Positions 22,875-31,589 are shown, counted from the first letter of the stretch. The stretch: DNA of 34,135 nt from an uncultured Eggerthellaceae bacterium (GCA_934623455.1 CAKTVK010000012.1:1-34135), one strand, 5' to 3'. The notes: generated from the sequence alone by a model not told the origin. Numbers and translations: made by a program.

Positions 22875-23177
22875 TTACTTGTCTCGTTCGGGCTTGGACG
22901 TTAGGTGCCAACCCTTGCAGTATTCGCATTTATAGCAGTGAAGCCCGCGCGTGCCGTAATCCTCGCAGGCAGAAATTGCCGCTTCGGCCTCTGCACGGCT
23001 TGAGTAGCGATTCTTGCGCTCGCACGCTTTGTAGCGCAGCGCTGCTTCGCGTTCAAGATTTCCCTGCTCACGACGGCGTTCTTCGGCAGCAAACAAGTCG
23101 CCGAAGTCAGACGCACCCAACTGCGCCTCGAAAAGCGCTTTCTGCTTCGCTTGTGCCGATTTCTTACGACTTGCCAT
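22875..23177 (-). CDS. Small zinc-ribbon-like protein of unknown function
   Basis: 100 residues. The first 60 are charged and helical, rich in Lys, Glu, Arg and Ala; the C-terminal part has CERKNRYSSRAEAEAAI and then CYKCEYCKGWHLT, where closely spaced cysteines and a histidine suggest a single metal-binding knuckle. The C-X2-C-X2-WHLT ending is widespread in small actinobacterial and phage proteins, but no function is assigned here. ATG at 23177 is chosen because the longer open frame would overlap the DUF1846 gene; AAGG lies eight to nine bases upstream. It sits 53 nt after DUF1846 and 48 nt before the MFS gene and is probably co-transcribed. Confidence 0.7.
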   Translation of the reverse strand: MASRKKSAQAKQKALFEAQLGASDFGDLFAAEERRREQGNLEREAALRYKACERKNRYSSRAEAEAAISACEDYGTRGLHCYKCEYCKGWHLTSKPERDK

Positions 23178-23230
23178 TGCCGCGCCTTGCTGCCTTGCTT
23201 CTTCGCTGCGTCCGTGTTTCCCGCGGGAAA

Positions 23231-24712
23231 CTACTGGTGGAAGAAGCTGTGCTTCTCGTATTTCGGCTCGCAGCACAAGTTGATGCCGAGCTTCTTGTAC
23301 AGCTTTTCGTCGTTGCTGGCAGGAATCACGCTGAAGAACGCGTCGCAACCGTTCAGCTCGGACAGCTTCTCAATGGCTTTTGCGGCGCGCTCGTTCGTGG
23401 CCGAGCTAATGGAAAGCGCAATGAGTGTCTCATCGGAATGCAGACGCGGGTTTTTCGAGCCGAGTTTTTGCAGCTTCAGGGCGCAAATGGGCTCGAGCGC
23501 CTGGTCGGTCAAAATGTAGTCTTCGTCGGGAATGCCTGCCAGCTCTTTGAGCGCGTTCATCAGAGCAGACGATGCGCAGCCCATCAAATCCGATGTTTTA
23601 CCCGTTACAATGCGTCCATCGGGCAGCGTGATAGCCGCCGCAGGTTTGCCCGTGGCTTCTTCTTTAACCAGCGCCGCCATGCGCCCGCGCGAAAGATCAG
23701 GTGTTACGCCGGCCGATGCCATGATGTTCTCCAGGCGTTCAACAACTTCGGTGGAGCCGCCCGTCTTTTTCGCCTCCACGGCGGCAGCAAAGAAACGACG
23801 GAAGATTTCCATGCGGCTTGCTTCGCGGCACGCTTCGTCGTCGCAAATGGCAAAACCCACCATGTTCACGCCCATGTCCGTGGGGCTCTTGTACGGGCAT
23901 TCCTTCACAATGTGGTTCATCATTTCGCGCAGAATGGGGAAAATCTCAATGTCGCGGTTGTAGTTGACGGTGGTTTTCCCGTATGCTTCCAAGTGGAAGT
24001 GGTCGATCATGTTCTTATCGTCCAGGTCGGCCGTGGCTGCCTCGTACGCAATGTTCACGGGGTGGGAAAGCGGCAAGTTCCACACGGGGAACGTTTCCCA
24101 TTTTGCGTAGCCGGCAACGTTTCCGCGCTTGTGCTCGTGGTAGAGCTGGGATAAGCATGTTGCCATTTTGCCTGATCCAGGACCTGGAGCGGTTACCACA
24201 ACCAGCGGACGGCTGGTCTCGATAAAGTCGTTTTTGCCATAGCCCTCTTCGCTTACAATGCGGGCCATATCGTTGGGATAGCCTTCAATGAAGTAGTGGC
24301 GATAGCTGCGCACACCCAGCGCACTCAGACGGCGGCGGAAGGCGTCGGCCTTTGGCTGACCTGCGTATTGCGTGATAACCACGCTGCCCACGAACAAGTC
24401 AAGGCTTTCGAATTCGTCCATCAGACGCAAGACGTCTTCGTCGTACGTAATGCCGTAATCACCGCGCACCTTGCTTTTCTCAATGGCGTCGGCGGACACT
24501 ACGATAACAATTTCGGCCTCGTTTTTCAGGCTTTGCAGCATGCGCACTTTCACATCGGGCTCGAAACCAGGGAGCACGCGGGATGCGTGGTAATCGTCGC
24601 GCAGTTTGCCACCAAATTCCAGATACAGCTTGCCGCCGAACTGGTTGATGCGCTTGCGGATGTTCTCCGACTGCAACTCGATGTATTTCTGGTTGTCGAA
24701 CCCGATTTTCAT
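23231..24712 (-). CDS. DUF1846 family protein
   Basis: 493-residue member of the DUF1846 (UPF0371) family, cytosolic, found in many Firmicutes and Actinobacteria with structures known but no settled reaction. It starts MKIGFDNQKYIELQS and includes ARIVSEEGYGKNDFIET, then VVVTAPGPGSGKMATCLSQLYH, a P-loop-like nucleotide-binding site near residues 170-195. Further conserved parts are HPVNIAYEAATADL, DMGVNMVGFAICDDEACREAS and DYILTDQALEPICALKLQKLGS. TAGGAG lies seven bases before the ATG. It follows alaS by 39 nt and probably shares its transcript. Length is normal for the family. Confidence 0.92.
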   Translation of the reverse strand: MKIGFDNQKYIELQSENIRKRINQFGGKLYLEFGGKLRDDYHASRVLPGFEPDVKVRMLQSLKNEAEIVIVVSADAIEKSKVRGDYGITYDEDVLRLMDEFESLDLFVGSVVITQYAGQPKADAFRRRLSALGVRSYRHYFIEGYPNDMARIVSEEGYGKNDFIETSRPLVVVTAPGPGSGKMATCLSQLYHEHKRGNVAGYAKWETFPVWNLPLSHPVNIAYEAATADLDDKNMIDHFHLEAYGKTTVNYNRDIEIFPILREMMNHIVKECPYKSPTDMGVNMVGFAICDDEACREASRMEIFRRFFAAAVEAKKTGGSTEVVERLENIMASAGVTPDLSRGRMAALVKEEATGKPAAAITLPDGRIVTGKTSDLMGCASSALMNALKELAGIPDEDYILTDQALEPICALKLQKLGSKNPRLHSDETLIALSISSATNERAAKAIEKLSELNGCDAFFSVIPASNDEKLYKKLGINLCCEPKYEKHSFFHQ

Positions 24713-24751
24713 ACAAAAACTCCTATCTGAGTGCCAGTAATGCCTGGCAAC

Positions 24752-26554
24752 TTACTGCAAAGCTGCGTCGCCGATAACGGCAACAATGCGGCGCACGCCC
24801 GCCGAAGAGCTCTTTTCCTTCTGGATCTTGAACGCCTTGAGCTCGGCGGTGTTCGCGGCATGGGGGCCACCGCACAGCTCGGTGTCGTAGTCGCCCATGA
24901 TGTAGACCCTTACGCGGTCGCCGTACTTGTCGTCGAAAATGCCCACGGCGCCCATGGCGCGTGCTTCCTCAATGGGCATTTCGCGGCATTCAACTTCCAC
25001 GCCCTCTTGAATAGCCTTGTTCACGATTGCCTCAACTTCGGCAATTTCTTCGGGCGTCATTTTGCGCTCAAAGTTGAAGTCGAAGCGCAAGCGCTCGGCG
25101 GTAATGTTGGAGCCGCGCTGGAACACGCTGTCGCCCAGCACCTTGCGCAGTGCGCCGTGCAGCAAGTGCGTTGCGGTGTGCAGGCGTGTTGTTTGTTCGG
25201 AGTTGTCGGCCAGGCCGCCCTTGAAGCGCTGCTCAGCGCCCGCGCGGGACTTTTCCTGGTGCTCGGCAAAGAACTTCTCGTAGCCTTCGGTGTCAACCGT
25301 CAAGCCGCGCTCGGAAGCAAGTTCGCAGGTCAGCTCCAAGGGGAAGCCATATGTATCGTACAGATGGAACGCTTTTTCGCCATCGATCTGGCCACCTTCG
25401 GGAATGCCGTCCATAATCTTGTTGGCAAGCTTCGTGCCCTTGTCAATGGTCTTGGAGAACGTGTCGATTTCCTTTGCCAGCTGGTCGATGATGACCTGAT
25501 GATGCTCGACAAGCTCAGGGTATTCGTCCTGATAATCGGCAACCAGGATTTCGGCGTACTGCAAAAGCTCGCTGAAATCGATGCCCAGCTTCATGCAGTG
25601 GCGCATGGTGCGGCGAATCAAGCGGCGCAGCACGTAGCCCTGGTCAACGTTGGACGGTACCACGCCGCGCTCGTCGCCCAGCAAGAACGTGGTGGAGCGC
25701 ATGTGGTCGCAAATGATGCGGATAGCGCGACGCGATTCTTCGTCTGCCGTGTCGTAATTGATGCCGGTGGTCTGCTCAATGCGATTGATGATAGGCTTGA
25801 ACAGCTCGGTGTCGTAAACGGAATCCACGCCGTTGAGCAGGCACAATACGCGCTCCAGACCCAGGCCGGTGTCAACGTTGTGACGACCCAGCGGGCGATA
25901 CGTTCCGTCTTCTTCTTTGTAGAACTCCATGAACACGTTGTTCCAGATTTCCACGTACTTGCCGCAGCCGCAGGAAGGCTGGCAGTCAGGGCCGCAAGGC
26001 TCTTTGCCCGTGTCGAAGAAGATTTCGGTGTCGGGGCCGCACGGACCGGTCACGCCAGCGGGACCCCACCAGTTCTCCTTGCGGGGGTAGAAGTAGATGC
26101 GCTCGTCGGGGTAGCCCAGGCTGCGCCACGTATCAGCGGAAACGTTGTCGCGCGGAATGCCCTCTTCGCCTTCAAACACGGTCACGGAAATGCGCTCTTG
26201 CGGAATTTCCAGCACCTTGGTCAGGAATTCGTGGCTCATGGGGATAGACGTCTCTTTGAAGTAATCGTTGAGCGACCAGTTGCCCATCATCTGGAAAAAC
26301 GTCAGATGGCTGGCATCGCCCACTTCGTCAATGTCGCCGGTGCGCAGGCACTTCTGGCAGTCAACCAGGCGATGTCCCGCCGGATGGCTTTCGCCCATCA
26401 GGTAGGGCACCAGCGGATGCATGCCTGCGGTGGTGAACAGTACGGTGGGGTCGTTTTCGGGAATGAGCGAAGCGCCCTTGATCAGGGTGTGGCCGTGCTC
26501 AACGAAGAAGTCAATATAAGCTTTCTTCAGTTCCTTCGCGGTTAGTTTCTTCAT
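24752..26554 (-). CDS. alaS: Alanyl-tRNA synthetase, short form lacking the C-Ala domain
   Basis: 600-residue AlaRS that charges tRNA-Ala. The class II catalytic core is complete: FFVEHGHTLIKGASLIPEND, LFTTAGMHPLVPYLMG, CQKCLRTGDIDEVG, FFQMMGNWSLNDYFK (motif 2) and NVDTGLGLERVL (motif 3). A tRNA-recognition region includes GYVLRRLIRRTMRH. The editing domain is present with HTATHLLHGAL (HX3H) and CGGPHAANTAEL (CX3H), so mischarged Ser or Gly could be removed. The protein stops soon after the editing domain; standard bacterial AlaRS is about 870 residues with a C-terminal C-Ala dimerisation/tRNA-elbow domain. AAGGAG precedes the ATG. It may be the only AlaRS or a second copy; the window cannot tell. 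Confidence 0.92.
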   Translation of the reverse strand: MKKLTAKELKKAYIDFFVEHGHTLIKGASLIPENDPTVLFTTAGMHPLVPYLMGESHPAGHRLVDCQKCLRTGDIDEVGDASHLTFFQMMGNWSLNDYFKETSIPMSHEFLTKVLEIPQERISVTVFEGEEGIPRDNVSADTWRSLGYPDERIYFYPRKENWWGPAGVTGPCGPDTEIFFDTGKEPCGPDCQPSCGCGKYVEIWNNVFMEFYKEEDGTYRPLGRHNVDTGLGLERVLCLLNGVDSVYDTELFKPIINRIEQTTGINYDTADEESRRAIRIICDHMRSTTFLLGDERGVVPSNVDQGYVLRRLIRRTMRHCMKLGIDFSELLQYAEILVADYQDEYPELVEHHQVIIDQLAKEIDTFSKTIDKGTKLANKIMDGIPEGGQIDGEKAFHLYDTYGFPLELTCELASERGLTVDTEGYEKFFAEHQEKSRAGAEQRFKGGLADNSEQTTRLHTATHLLHGALRKVLGDSVFQRGSNITAERLRFDFNFERKMTPEEIAEVEAIVNKAIQEGVEVECREMPIEEARAMGAVGIFDDKYGDRVRVYIMGDYDTELCGGPHAANTAELKAFKIQKEKSSSAGVRRIVAVIGDAALQ

Positions 26555-26607
26555 TGCTGTTTTTCTCCTTGTATATATAAGTCAAAGACTTTATTACCTG
26601 CCCAAGA

Positions 26608-26700
26608 CGTTCTGGATTGGCATTTCGCCCTTCTGCATTTTCTCGGGGCACCTTAAGGCCTCCTTGAAAATGCGGCGGGCGAACTGCCTGGTCCAGAACG
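26608..26700. other. Long structured hairpin upstream of alaS
   Basis: A 93-base imperfect palindrome in the alaS leader. Reading the minus strand, CGTTCTGGA (26700-26692) pairs with TCCAGAACG (26616-26608). Inside it, a 12-base stem with one mismatch forms between GGCAGTTCGCCC and GGGCGAAATGCC, and then GCATTTTC pairs with GAAAATGC. A small hairpin AACGCCTTGAGGCGTT lies beside it (26698-26713). There is no T-box sequence and no T-tract. It could be an alaS leader RNA, a processing site, or a 3' structure for the upstream acyl-CoA synthetase gene. Confidence 0.7.
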
Positions 26701-26746
26701 CCTTGAGGCGTTCGCCCCTGAAAAGCGAAGCGATCGCCCAAAAGCG

Positions 26747-28384
26747 TTATGCGTTGTTCTGCTGATCAACAAGGTTCGAAGCGCCATACCGTTCGCGCAG
26801 TTGGGGCTTTTCGATCTTGCCGGTAGCGTTGCGTGGAACGTCCGCGAAGATAATACGCCTCGGTCGCTTATAACGGGGAAGTTTCATGCAGAACTCATTA
26901 ATGGCTTCCTCGGTAAGACCTTCGAACTCGGGCTTGAGCTCAATAATGGCGGCGCAAATCTCGCCTAAACGTGCATCGGGCAAGCCGATAACGGCAACGT
27001 CCTTGATGGCGGGGTGGCCGTTCAAGAAGTCCTCGATCTGCACGGGGTAAATGTTCTCGCCGCCAGAGATGATAACGTCCTTCTTGCGGTCAACCAGCCA
27101 AATGAAGCCGTCTTCGTCCGTGCGCGCCATGTCGCCCGTAAGCAGCCAGCCGTCCTTGAGTACTTCGGCGGTGGCTTCGGGATTGTTGTAATAGCAGGTC
27201 ATAACGCCGGGGCCCTTCACCCACAGCTCGCCGACTTCGCCGTTTTTCACATCGTGGCCATCTTCGCCCACAATGCGCGTCTGCCAACGATAACCCGGAA
27301 TGCCAATGGCGCCCACGTGGTCCACGTTGCCAATGCCCAGGTGCACGCATCCCGGACCGGTGGATTCGGACAGACCGTAGTTCGTGTCGTAATCGTGGTG
27401 GGGGAAAATCTGCAGCCAGCGCTCAATCAGGCTCTTCGGAACAGGCTGCGCGCCCACGTGCATCAGGCGCCACTGATCAAGCTTGTAATCGTCCAGGTTC
27501 ACTTCGCCCGTTTCAATGGCATGCAGAATGTCTTGCACCCACGGCACCAGCAGCCACACGGTGGTGCATTGCTCGGAGCTTACGGCGCTCAAAATGTCGG
27601 CGGGCTTCACGCCGCGCAAAATCACGGCCTTCGAGCCGGCAATCAAGTTGCCCATCCAGTGGAACTTCGCGCCGGTGTGATACAGCGGCGGAATGCACAA
27701 GAACACGTCATCGTGCTGCACGTTGTGATGGATTTGCTCCATTTCCGCAGCTTGCGCTAGACTTTCGTGGTTGTGCAGGATAGCCTTGGGGAAACCCGTG
27801 GTACCACTGCTGAAATAGATGGCGGCGTCGTCGCTTTCTTTCAAGGGGATCATGGGGTCCTTGCTGGAGCAGTTCGCCGTGAGCTCGCTGTAGCTTTCCG
27901 CGAACGTGGGGCAGTCAGTTCCCACGAAGAACAGCAGGCGATTGCGCTGAACGGTGTCCGCAATCTCTTCAATGCGGCCCACGAATTCGGGACCGAACAC
28001 CAACACGTCAACGTCGGCCAAGTTCAGGCAGTACTCAATTTCGGAACTGTCATAGCGAAAATTCAACGGTACGGCTAATGCACCGGTTTTCAGCACGCCA
28101 AAATAGATAGGCAGCCATTCCAGGCAGTTCATCATGAGAATGCCCACTTTATCGCCTTTTTTCACGCCACGCGAAAGCAGCAAGTTGGCAAAGCGGTTCG
28201 CTTTTTCGTCAAACACATGCCAGGTGATTTCGCGACGATACGGCTGCGCTTCGGTGCTTTCGATCAGGTCATAATCGCGCCACGTGACGCGACGGTGTTC
28301 TTTGATTTCCGGGTTGCGCTCAACCAGCGCTACCTCGTTGCCGTATTCAGCGGCGTTCCTTCTTAGGAAGTCTGTTACGGGCAT
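26747..28384 (-). CDS. AMP-dependent acyl-CoA synthetase/ligase
   Basis: 545-residue ANL-superfamily enzyme that activates a carboxylic acid with ATP and joins it to CoA. It has the P-loop-like IYFSSGTTGFPKAILHNHES, the adenylate site NYGLSESTGPGCVHLG, the hinge region LLTGDMARTDEDGFIWLVDRKKDVIISGG and the C-terminal catalytic lysine segment VPRNATGKIEK. The overall pattern is close to medium/long-chain fatty acid or aryl acid ligases; the substrate is not readable. ATG at 28384 (MPVTDFLRRNAAEYG) follows AGAGG closely; an ATG 13 codons upstream adds a basic tail without a ribosome site. The gene is 192 nt upstream of alaS and divergent from the membrane protein gene. Confidence 0.9.
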   Translation of the reverse strand: MPVTDFLRRNAAEYGNEVALVERNPEIKEHRRVTWRDYDLIESTEAQPYRREITWHVFDEKANRFANLLLSRGVKKGDKVGILMMNCLEWLPIYFGVLKTGALAVPLNFRYDSSEIEYCLNLADVDVLVFGPEFVGRIEEIADTVQRNRLLFFVGTDCPTFAESYSELTANCSSKDPMIPLKESDDAAIYFSSGTTGFPKAILHNHESLAQAAEMEQIHHNVQHDDVFLCIPPLYHTGAKFHWMGNLIAGSKAVILRGVKPADILSAVSSEQCTTVWLLVPWVQDILHAIETGEVNLDDYKLDQWRLMHVGAQPVPKSLIERWLQIFPHHDYDTNYGLSESTGPGCVHLGIGNVDHVGAIGIPGYRWQTRIVGEDGHDVKNGEVGELWVKGPGVMTCYYNNPEATAEVLKDGWLLTGDMARTDEDGFIWLVDRKKDVIISGGENIYPVQIEDFLNGHPAIKDVAVIGLPDARLGEICAAIIELKPEFEGLTEEAINEFCMKLPRYKRPRRIIFADVPRNATGKIEKPQLRERYGASNLVDQQNNA

Positions 28385-28475
28385 GAATCCTCTTCTCCGT
28401 TTCCTTTTGCCTGTCGTATGCAACTCACCTGCGGTTTTGGTGGGGCATCCGTGTTTTTTCGCTTACACGAATGCT

Positions 28476-28522
28476 AATTGCGTAATTAAATATAATACCG
28501 CAATTGAGCGGCGTGCTATACT
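28476..28522 (+). promoter_or_regulatory. Promoter region of the membrane protein gene
   Basis: TATACT at 28517-28522 lies seven bases before ATG 28530, implying a leaderless message. Upstream is an AT-rich inverted repeat, AATTGCG (28476-28482) with CGCAATT (28499-28505), around TATAAT, which could be an operator or the divergent promoter of the acyl-CoA synthetase gene. Confidence 0.5.
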
Positions 28523-28529
28523 GCCGTGC

Positions 28530-30641
28530 ATGATAAACGACTTAAAATATTCGCATTATACTTCAGACGGTGTTTCGGAAGGTCTCGGCGCTGGCGCATC
28601 GCGTGTTCACGACGTGGCTGCACCGGTCTGTTTCGATGTGTCCTCGCGTGCGTTCGGGTGCTCTGGTGCTCCCGCGCGCGGCGGGGTTCTGGCTGCCGGC
28701 TGCGATGGTACTCCCGCACGCGGTGCTTCTGCATCTGCTCGTTTCGGTGTGTCTTCGCGGGCGTTCGCCGGCGTCTTCGCGCTGCTTTCGTTGTTGCTGC
28801 TGATTGCAACGTTGTGCGTGCCCACGGTGCGTGCGTTTGCGGAGGAACCCTTCTTGTCGGTGTCTTCCACCTCCCAATATGGCGTGCCGTACACCACCAT
28901 GAGCCAGGTGCGCGCTGAGACGCGCATCGAGCGGCTTTTCACTCATTCCGACAGCATCGAGCGCGGCGACGTGTATCTGATTGTGGCGCCCGGCTGGGAA
29001 TGGAGCGATATCAATCAGGATGCCACCCCCACGCTTTACAGCTTTGTGTACGCGAACGCTTCGGCGAATTTGACATACAACGGCGCGTTGAATTGGGATG
29101 AGCATAAAGATCTAACATCGTTGCACGTTCTTGCGTTCAGAACAATCAGCCCCGCGGGCATGGAAGAAGTCATGAATCGCGTGGTGAACAACCTGAAAAC
29201 GGGTGATTCGCTGGTCATCACGAATTCCGTGGCGTTTTTGGGCGAATACGATGAAGCCGAGGATTATTCTTGCTTCGTGGTGAAAGATGCTTCCGATAAG
29301 GGACTTTTCACGTCTTCGACTACGCGCCACATGGGCTTGATTGCCACGCGCGACGCTATTGCCGCCGTTGATGCGCTTGCTTCCACATCGCAGCGTTTCC
29401 CGGCAAGCTTGACCGTTTATCCCGCATCGGAGCTTATGCCCACCATCACGCGTTTGAATATCCTGGAGCGCGACTCCGCCATGGCCACCGCGTTGCAAGA
29501 ATCTCAGCCAAGTTTTGTTGTGGTCATGGTGGGGATTTTGTTTTTTGCGGTGCTGTGCACGGCGGTGCTGCTTTTCTTGGAGATTCGCATCCGGCCGAAA
29601 GTGCTGGCGTACCTGTTGCCCGCTGCGCGCATCATGTGGATATTCTCGCTGGCCATTCCGCTTGCCACGTATCTGATGATGTTGCAGCTGCCTACGCATC
29701 CCGATGCCGAAATTTGCCTGGACTATTTCTGGTTCTGCGTTCTTGAGATATCGCTCGTGTGCCTGATTGTGGCGCTTGTCTTCCGCTGGACCTGGGCTTA
29801 TATGGGTCTTTTGGGCGCTACGGTGATCACGTTGGTGCTTGATCAGCTGGCGGGTGGTCCGCTTTCGGTGGGCAGCTATCTTTCGTATGCGCCGGTGGAA
29901 GGCGTGCGTTTCTTCGGCATTGGCAACGAAGGTGCGGCGCTGCTTTTTGGTTCGTGGGTTATGTTGGTGGCGTTCTATTTGACGCGTCGACCCTTCAGCA
30001 AGTTGTCGCAGCGTTTGCGCCGCTGGCTATATCCGGTGGCGTCGCTGGTTATTTGCACGGTGATTGCGGCTCCGTGGTGGGGCGCGAATTTTGGCGTTAT
30101 CATCTGGGGTTTAGTGGGAACGTTCGTGTCGTGGCGTCTGTTTAGCGGACATAGATTCAGCAAGCGCGAAGTGGTGGCGGCCGTTTTTGTTTCGGGGCTT
30201 CTTGCCATTGCGGTGCTGTTCCTGGACACCACGTTTAACAGCGGCTCGCACATGGGCGGCCATGTGAATTTTTTCGCAGGCGATCTTTTGGGGCAAATCG
30301 TCCAGGTTTTTGTGAACGTAGGCAAGTATTGCTGGGATACGCTGGTGTTTTCTCCGCTGCTTACGGTGCTTTTTGTGGCCGTGGTGGGATTCCTGCTGTT
30401 CATTGCTATTGTGCAGCCCGGCCCTTACGAGGCGTTCTGGAAGCTTCACAGCGAATTCCATGGCGCATTTTACGCGCTGATTGTCACCGCCATTCTGATG
30501 TTTCTTTTCGAGGACTCGGGCATTCTGATGCCGGCGCTGCTGTTGCTCTACCCGCTTTCGGGCCTGATGTGGTTCGTGTGCAACTTCCACAGCTGGCACA
30601 TTCGTTCGTTCATCAAGGAGCGAGGCGTGCTTGAGCGCTAG
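28530..30641 (+). CDS. Multi-pass membrane protein of unknown function
   Basis: 703 residues. Residues 1-75 are a low-complexity Ala/Gly/Ser-rich cytoplasmic arm with imperfect repeats (SSRAFGCSGAPARG and SSRAFAG). A hydrophobic helix at about 78-98 ends in an AFAEE signal-peptidase-like site. Residues 100-330 form a soluble, presumably extracytoplasmic domain. About nine transmembrane segments follow to the C-terminus, with the motif VRFFGIGNEGAALLFGSW. A similar GIGNE motif occurs in uncharacterised Firmicutes membrane proteins with an extracellular N-domain. No enzyme motif was identified. ATG 28530 is preferred because the frame upstream overlaps the divergent gene and a -10 box lies just before it. 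A stretch of GC-rich DNA (30642-30800) follows. Confidence 0.75.
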   Translation: MINDLKYSHYTSDGVSEGLGAGASRVHDVAAPVCFDVSSRAFGCSGAPARGGVLAAGCDGTPARGASASARFGVSSRAFAGVFALLSLLLLIATLCVPTVRAFAEEPFLSVSSTSQYGVPYTTMSQVRAETRIERLFTHSDSIERGDVYLIVAPGWEWSDINQDATPTLYSFVYANASANLTYNGALNWDEHKDLTSLHVLAFRTISPAGMEEVMNRVVNNLKTGDSLVITNSVAFLGEYDEAEDYSCFVVKDASDKGLFTSSTTRHMGLIATRDAIAAVDALASTSQRFPASLTVYPASELMPTITRLNILERDSAMATALQESQPSFVVVMVGILFFAVLCTAVLLFLEIRIRPKVLAYLLPAARIMWIFSLAIPLATYLMMLQLPTHPDAEICLDYFWFCVLEISLVCLIVALVFRWTWAYMGLLGATVITLVLDQLAGGPLSVGSYLSYAPVEGVRFFGIGNEGAALLFGSWVMLVAFYLTRRPFSKLSQRLRRWLYPVASLVICTVIAAPWWGANFGVIIWGLVGTFVSWRLFSGHRFSKREVVAAVFVSGLLAIAVLFLDTTFNSGSHMGGHVNFFAGDLLGQIVQVFVNVGKYCWDTLVFSPLLTVLFVAVVGFLLFIAIVQPGPYEAFWKLHSEFHGAFYALIVTAILMFLFEDSGILMPALLLLYPLSGLMWFVCNFHSWHIRSFIKERGVLER

Positions 30642-30800
30642 GCGCTTGCGGCGAATGCTCAAGCAAGGGGGGTGTGCGCTAGTGCGGCCAGTGTGGAGCC
30701 GGGGTCGCACGGCGCGGGCCGCGATGTTAACGCGGCGGAACAGGGCAGGGCGGCGCACGGTGCTGCGCAGCGGCACGGTTGAGTAAGGGAAGGGGTGCGC

Positions 30801-31589
30801 ATGAGCGGGAAAGAGCAGCTTGCGAGCTTTGATGCTGCGCAGCGGGGAGCGGCGCAGTCTGGCACGATGCAGCTCGGCATGATGCGACTTAACCCCGCGC
30901 AGCTTGATGCCCATTGCCACCTTCAGCATGACCCTCGTTTCCGTATGTATGCGCAAACGCACCCTGAACAGCACTTTTTCTGCATGACAGAAACGCCCGA
31001 TGAGTATGTGCGGTTTCGCGATGCGGGTTTGCCTGCCAACGTTTCGCTGGGCCTGGGCTTGCATCCTTGGCGCGTTTCGGCTGATGCTGCTATCGCACAT
31101 GCCCAGGTAGACGGCGTGTTGCGGCTCTTGTCCGATGCATGGCTCATAGGCGAAGTTGGTCTTGATTTTTCCCCGAAGCATGTGCGCACGCGCGATAACC
31201 AGCTTGCGGCGTTTCGTGCAATTGCTCAGGCGACGGCCCGTACGCCGCTTTCCGGGTCCGCTCAAGCCGCGTGCTTTGCGGCAGGTGGTGTGCGGGTGCT
31301 TTCCATTCACGCTGTTCAGGCGGCAGGCGAAGCACTCGAAATCCTGCAAGAAGCAGGTTGCTTTGATGCGTGTACCTGCATCTTCCACTGGTTTTCAGGG
31401 ACAAGCGACCAGCTGGTGGCGGCACGCCGTGCGGGATGTTATTTCTCGTTCGGTTCGCGCGCATTGGCAACAAAACGTGGTCGCGCGTATGCGGCTCAGT
31501 TGTCCGCCGATCGTGTTTTGCGTGAAAGCGATGCGTTCTTGTTGGACGAGTGGCTGGAAGACCGGCGGGACGCCGTTCCAAATGACTAG
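30801..31589 (+). CDS. TatD-family metal-dependent hydrolase
   Basis: 262-residue protein of the TatD/amidohydrolase-like family, predicted cytosolic. Metal-site motifs are present: LDAHCHL (HxH), SLGLGLHPW, IGEVGLDFS (Glu), VLSIHAV (His), IFHWFSG (His) and LLDEWLED, where the usual ETD is altered. TatD proteins are 3'-5' exonucleases or related phosphoesterases; a DNA repair role is possible but not shown. The first 30 residues are an Ala/Gln-rich extension. ATG at 30801 has GGAAGGGG with a five-base spacer; an upstream in-frame GTG overlaps that site. It is followed by pheS with its own promoter. Confidence 0.82.
   Translation: MSGKEQLASFDAAQRGAAQSGTMQLGMMRLNPAQLDAHCHLQHDPRFRMYAQTHPEQHFFCMTETPDEYVRFRDAGLPANVSLGLGLHPWRVSADAAIAHAQVDGVLRLLSDAWLIGEVGLDFSPKHVRTRDNQLAAFRAIAQATARTPLSGSAQAACFAAGGVRVLSIHAVQAAGEALEILQEAGCFDACTCIFHWFSGTSDQLVAARRAGCYFSFGSRALATKRGRAYAAQLSADRVLRESDAFLLDEWLEDRRDAVPND

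Noticed and set aside
22853..24154. 433-codon plus-strand open frame, and the 604-codon frame at 24731-26545
   Set aside because: They are antisense shadows of the DUF1846 and alaS genes, caused by biased third-codon positions; the minus-strand proteins are recognisable families.
26555..26746. T-box riboswitch upstream of alaS
   Set aside because: No T-box consensus and no terminator/antiterminator pair was found; only the long hairpin is present.
28284..28529. Upstream extension of the membrane protein frame
   Set aside because: It would overlap the divergent acyl-CoA synthetase gene, and the promoter box at 28517 lies after it, so translation from there is unlikely.
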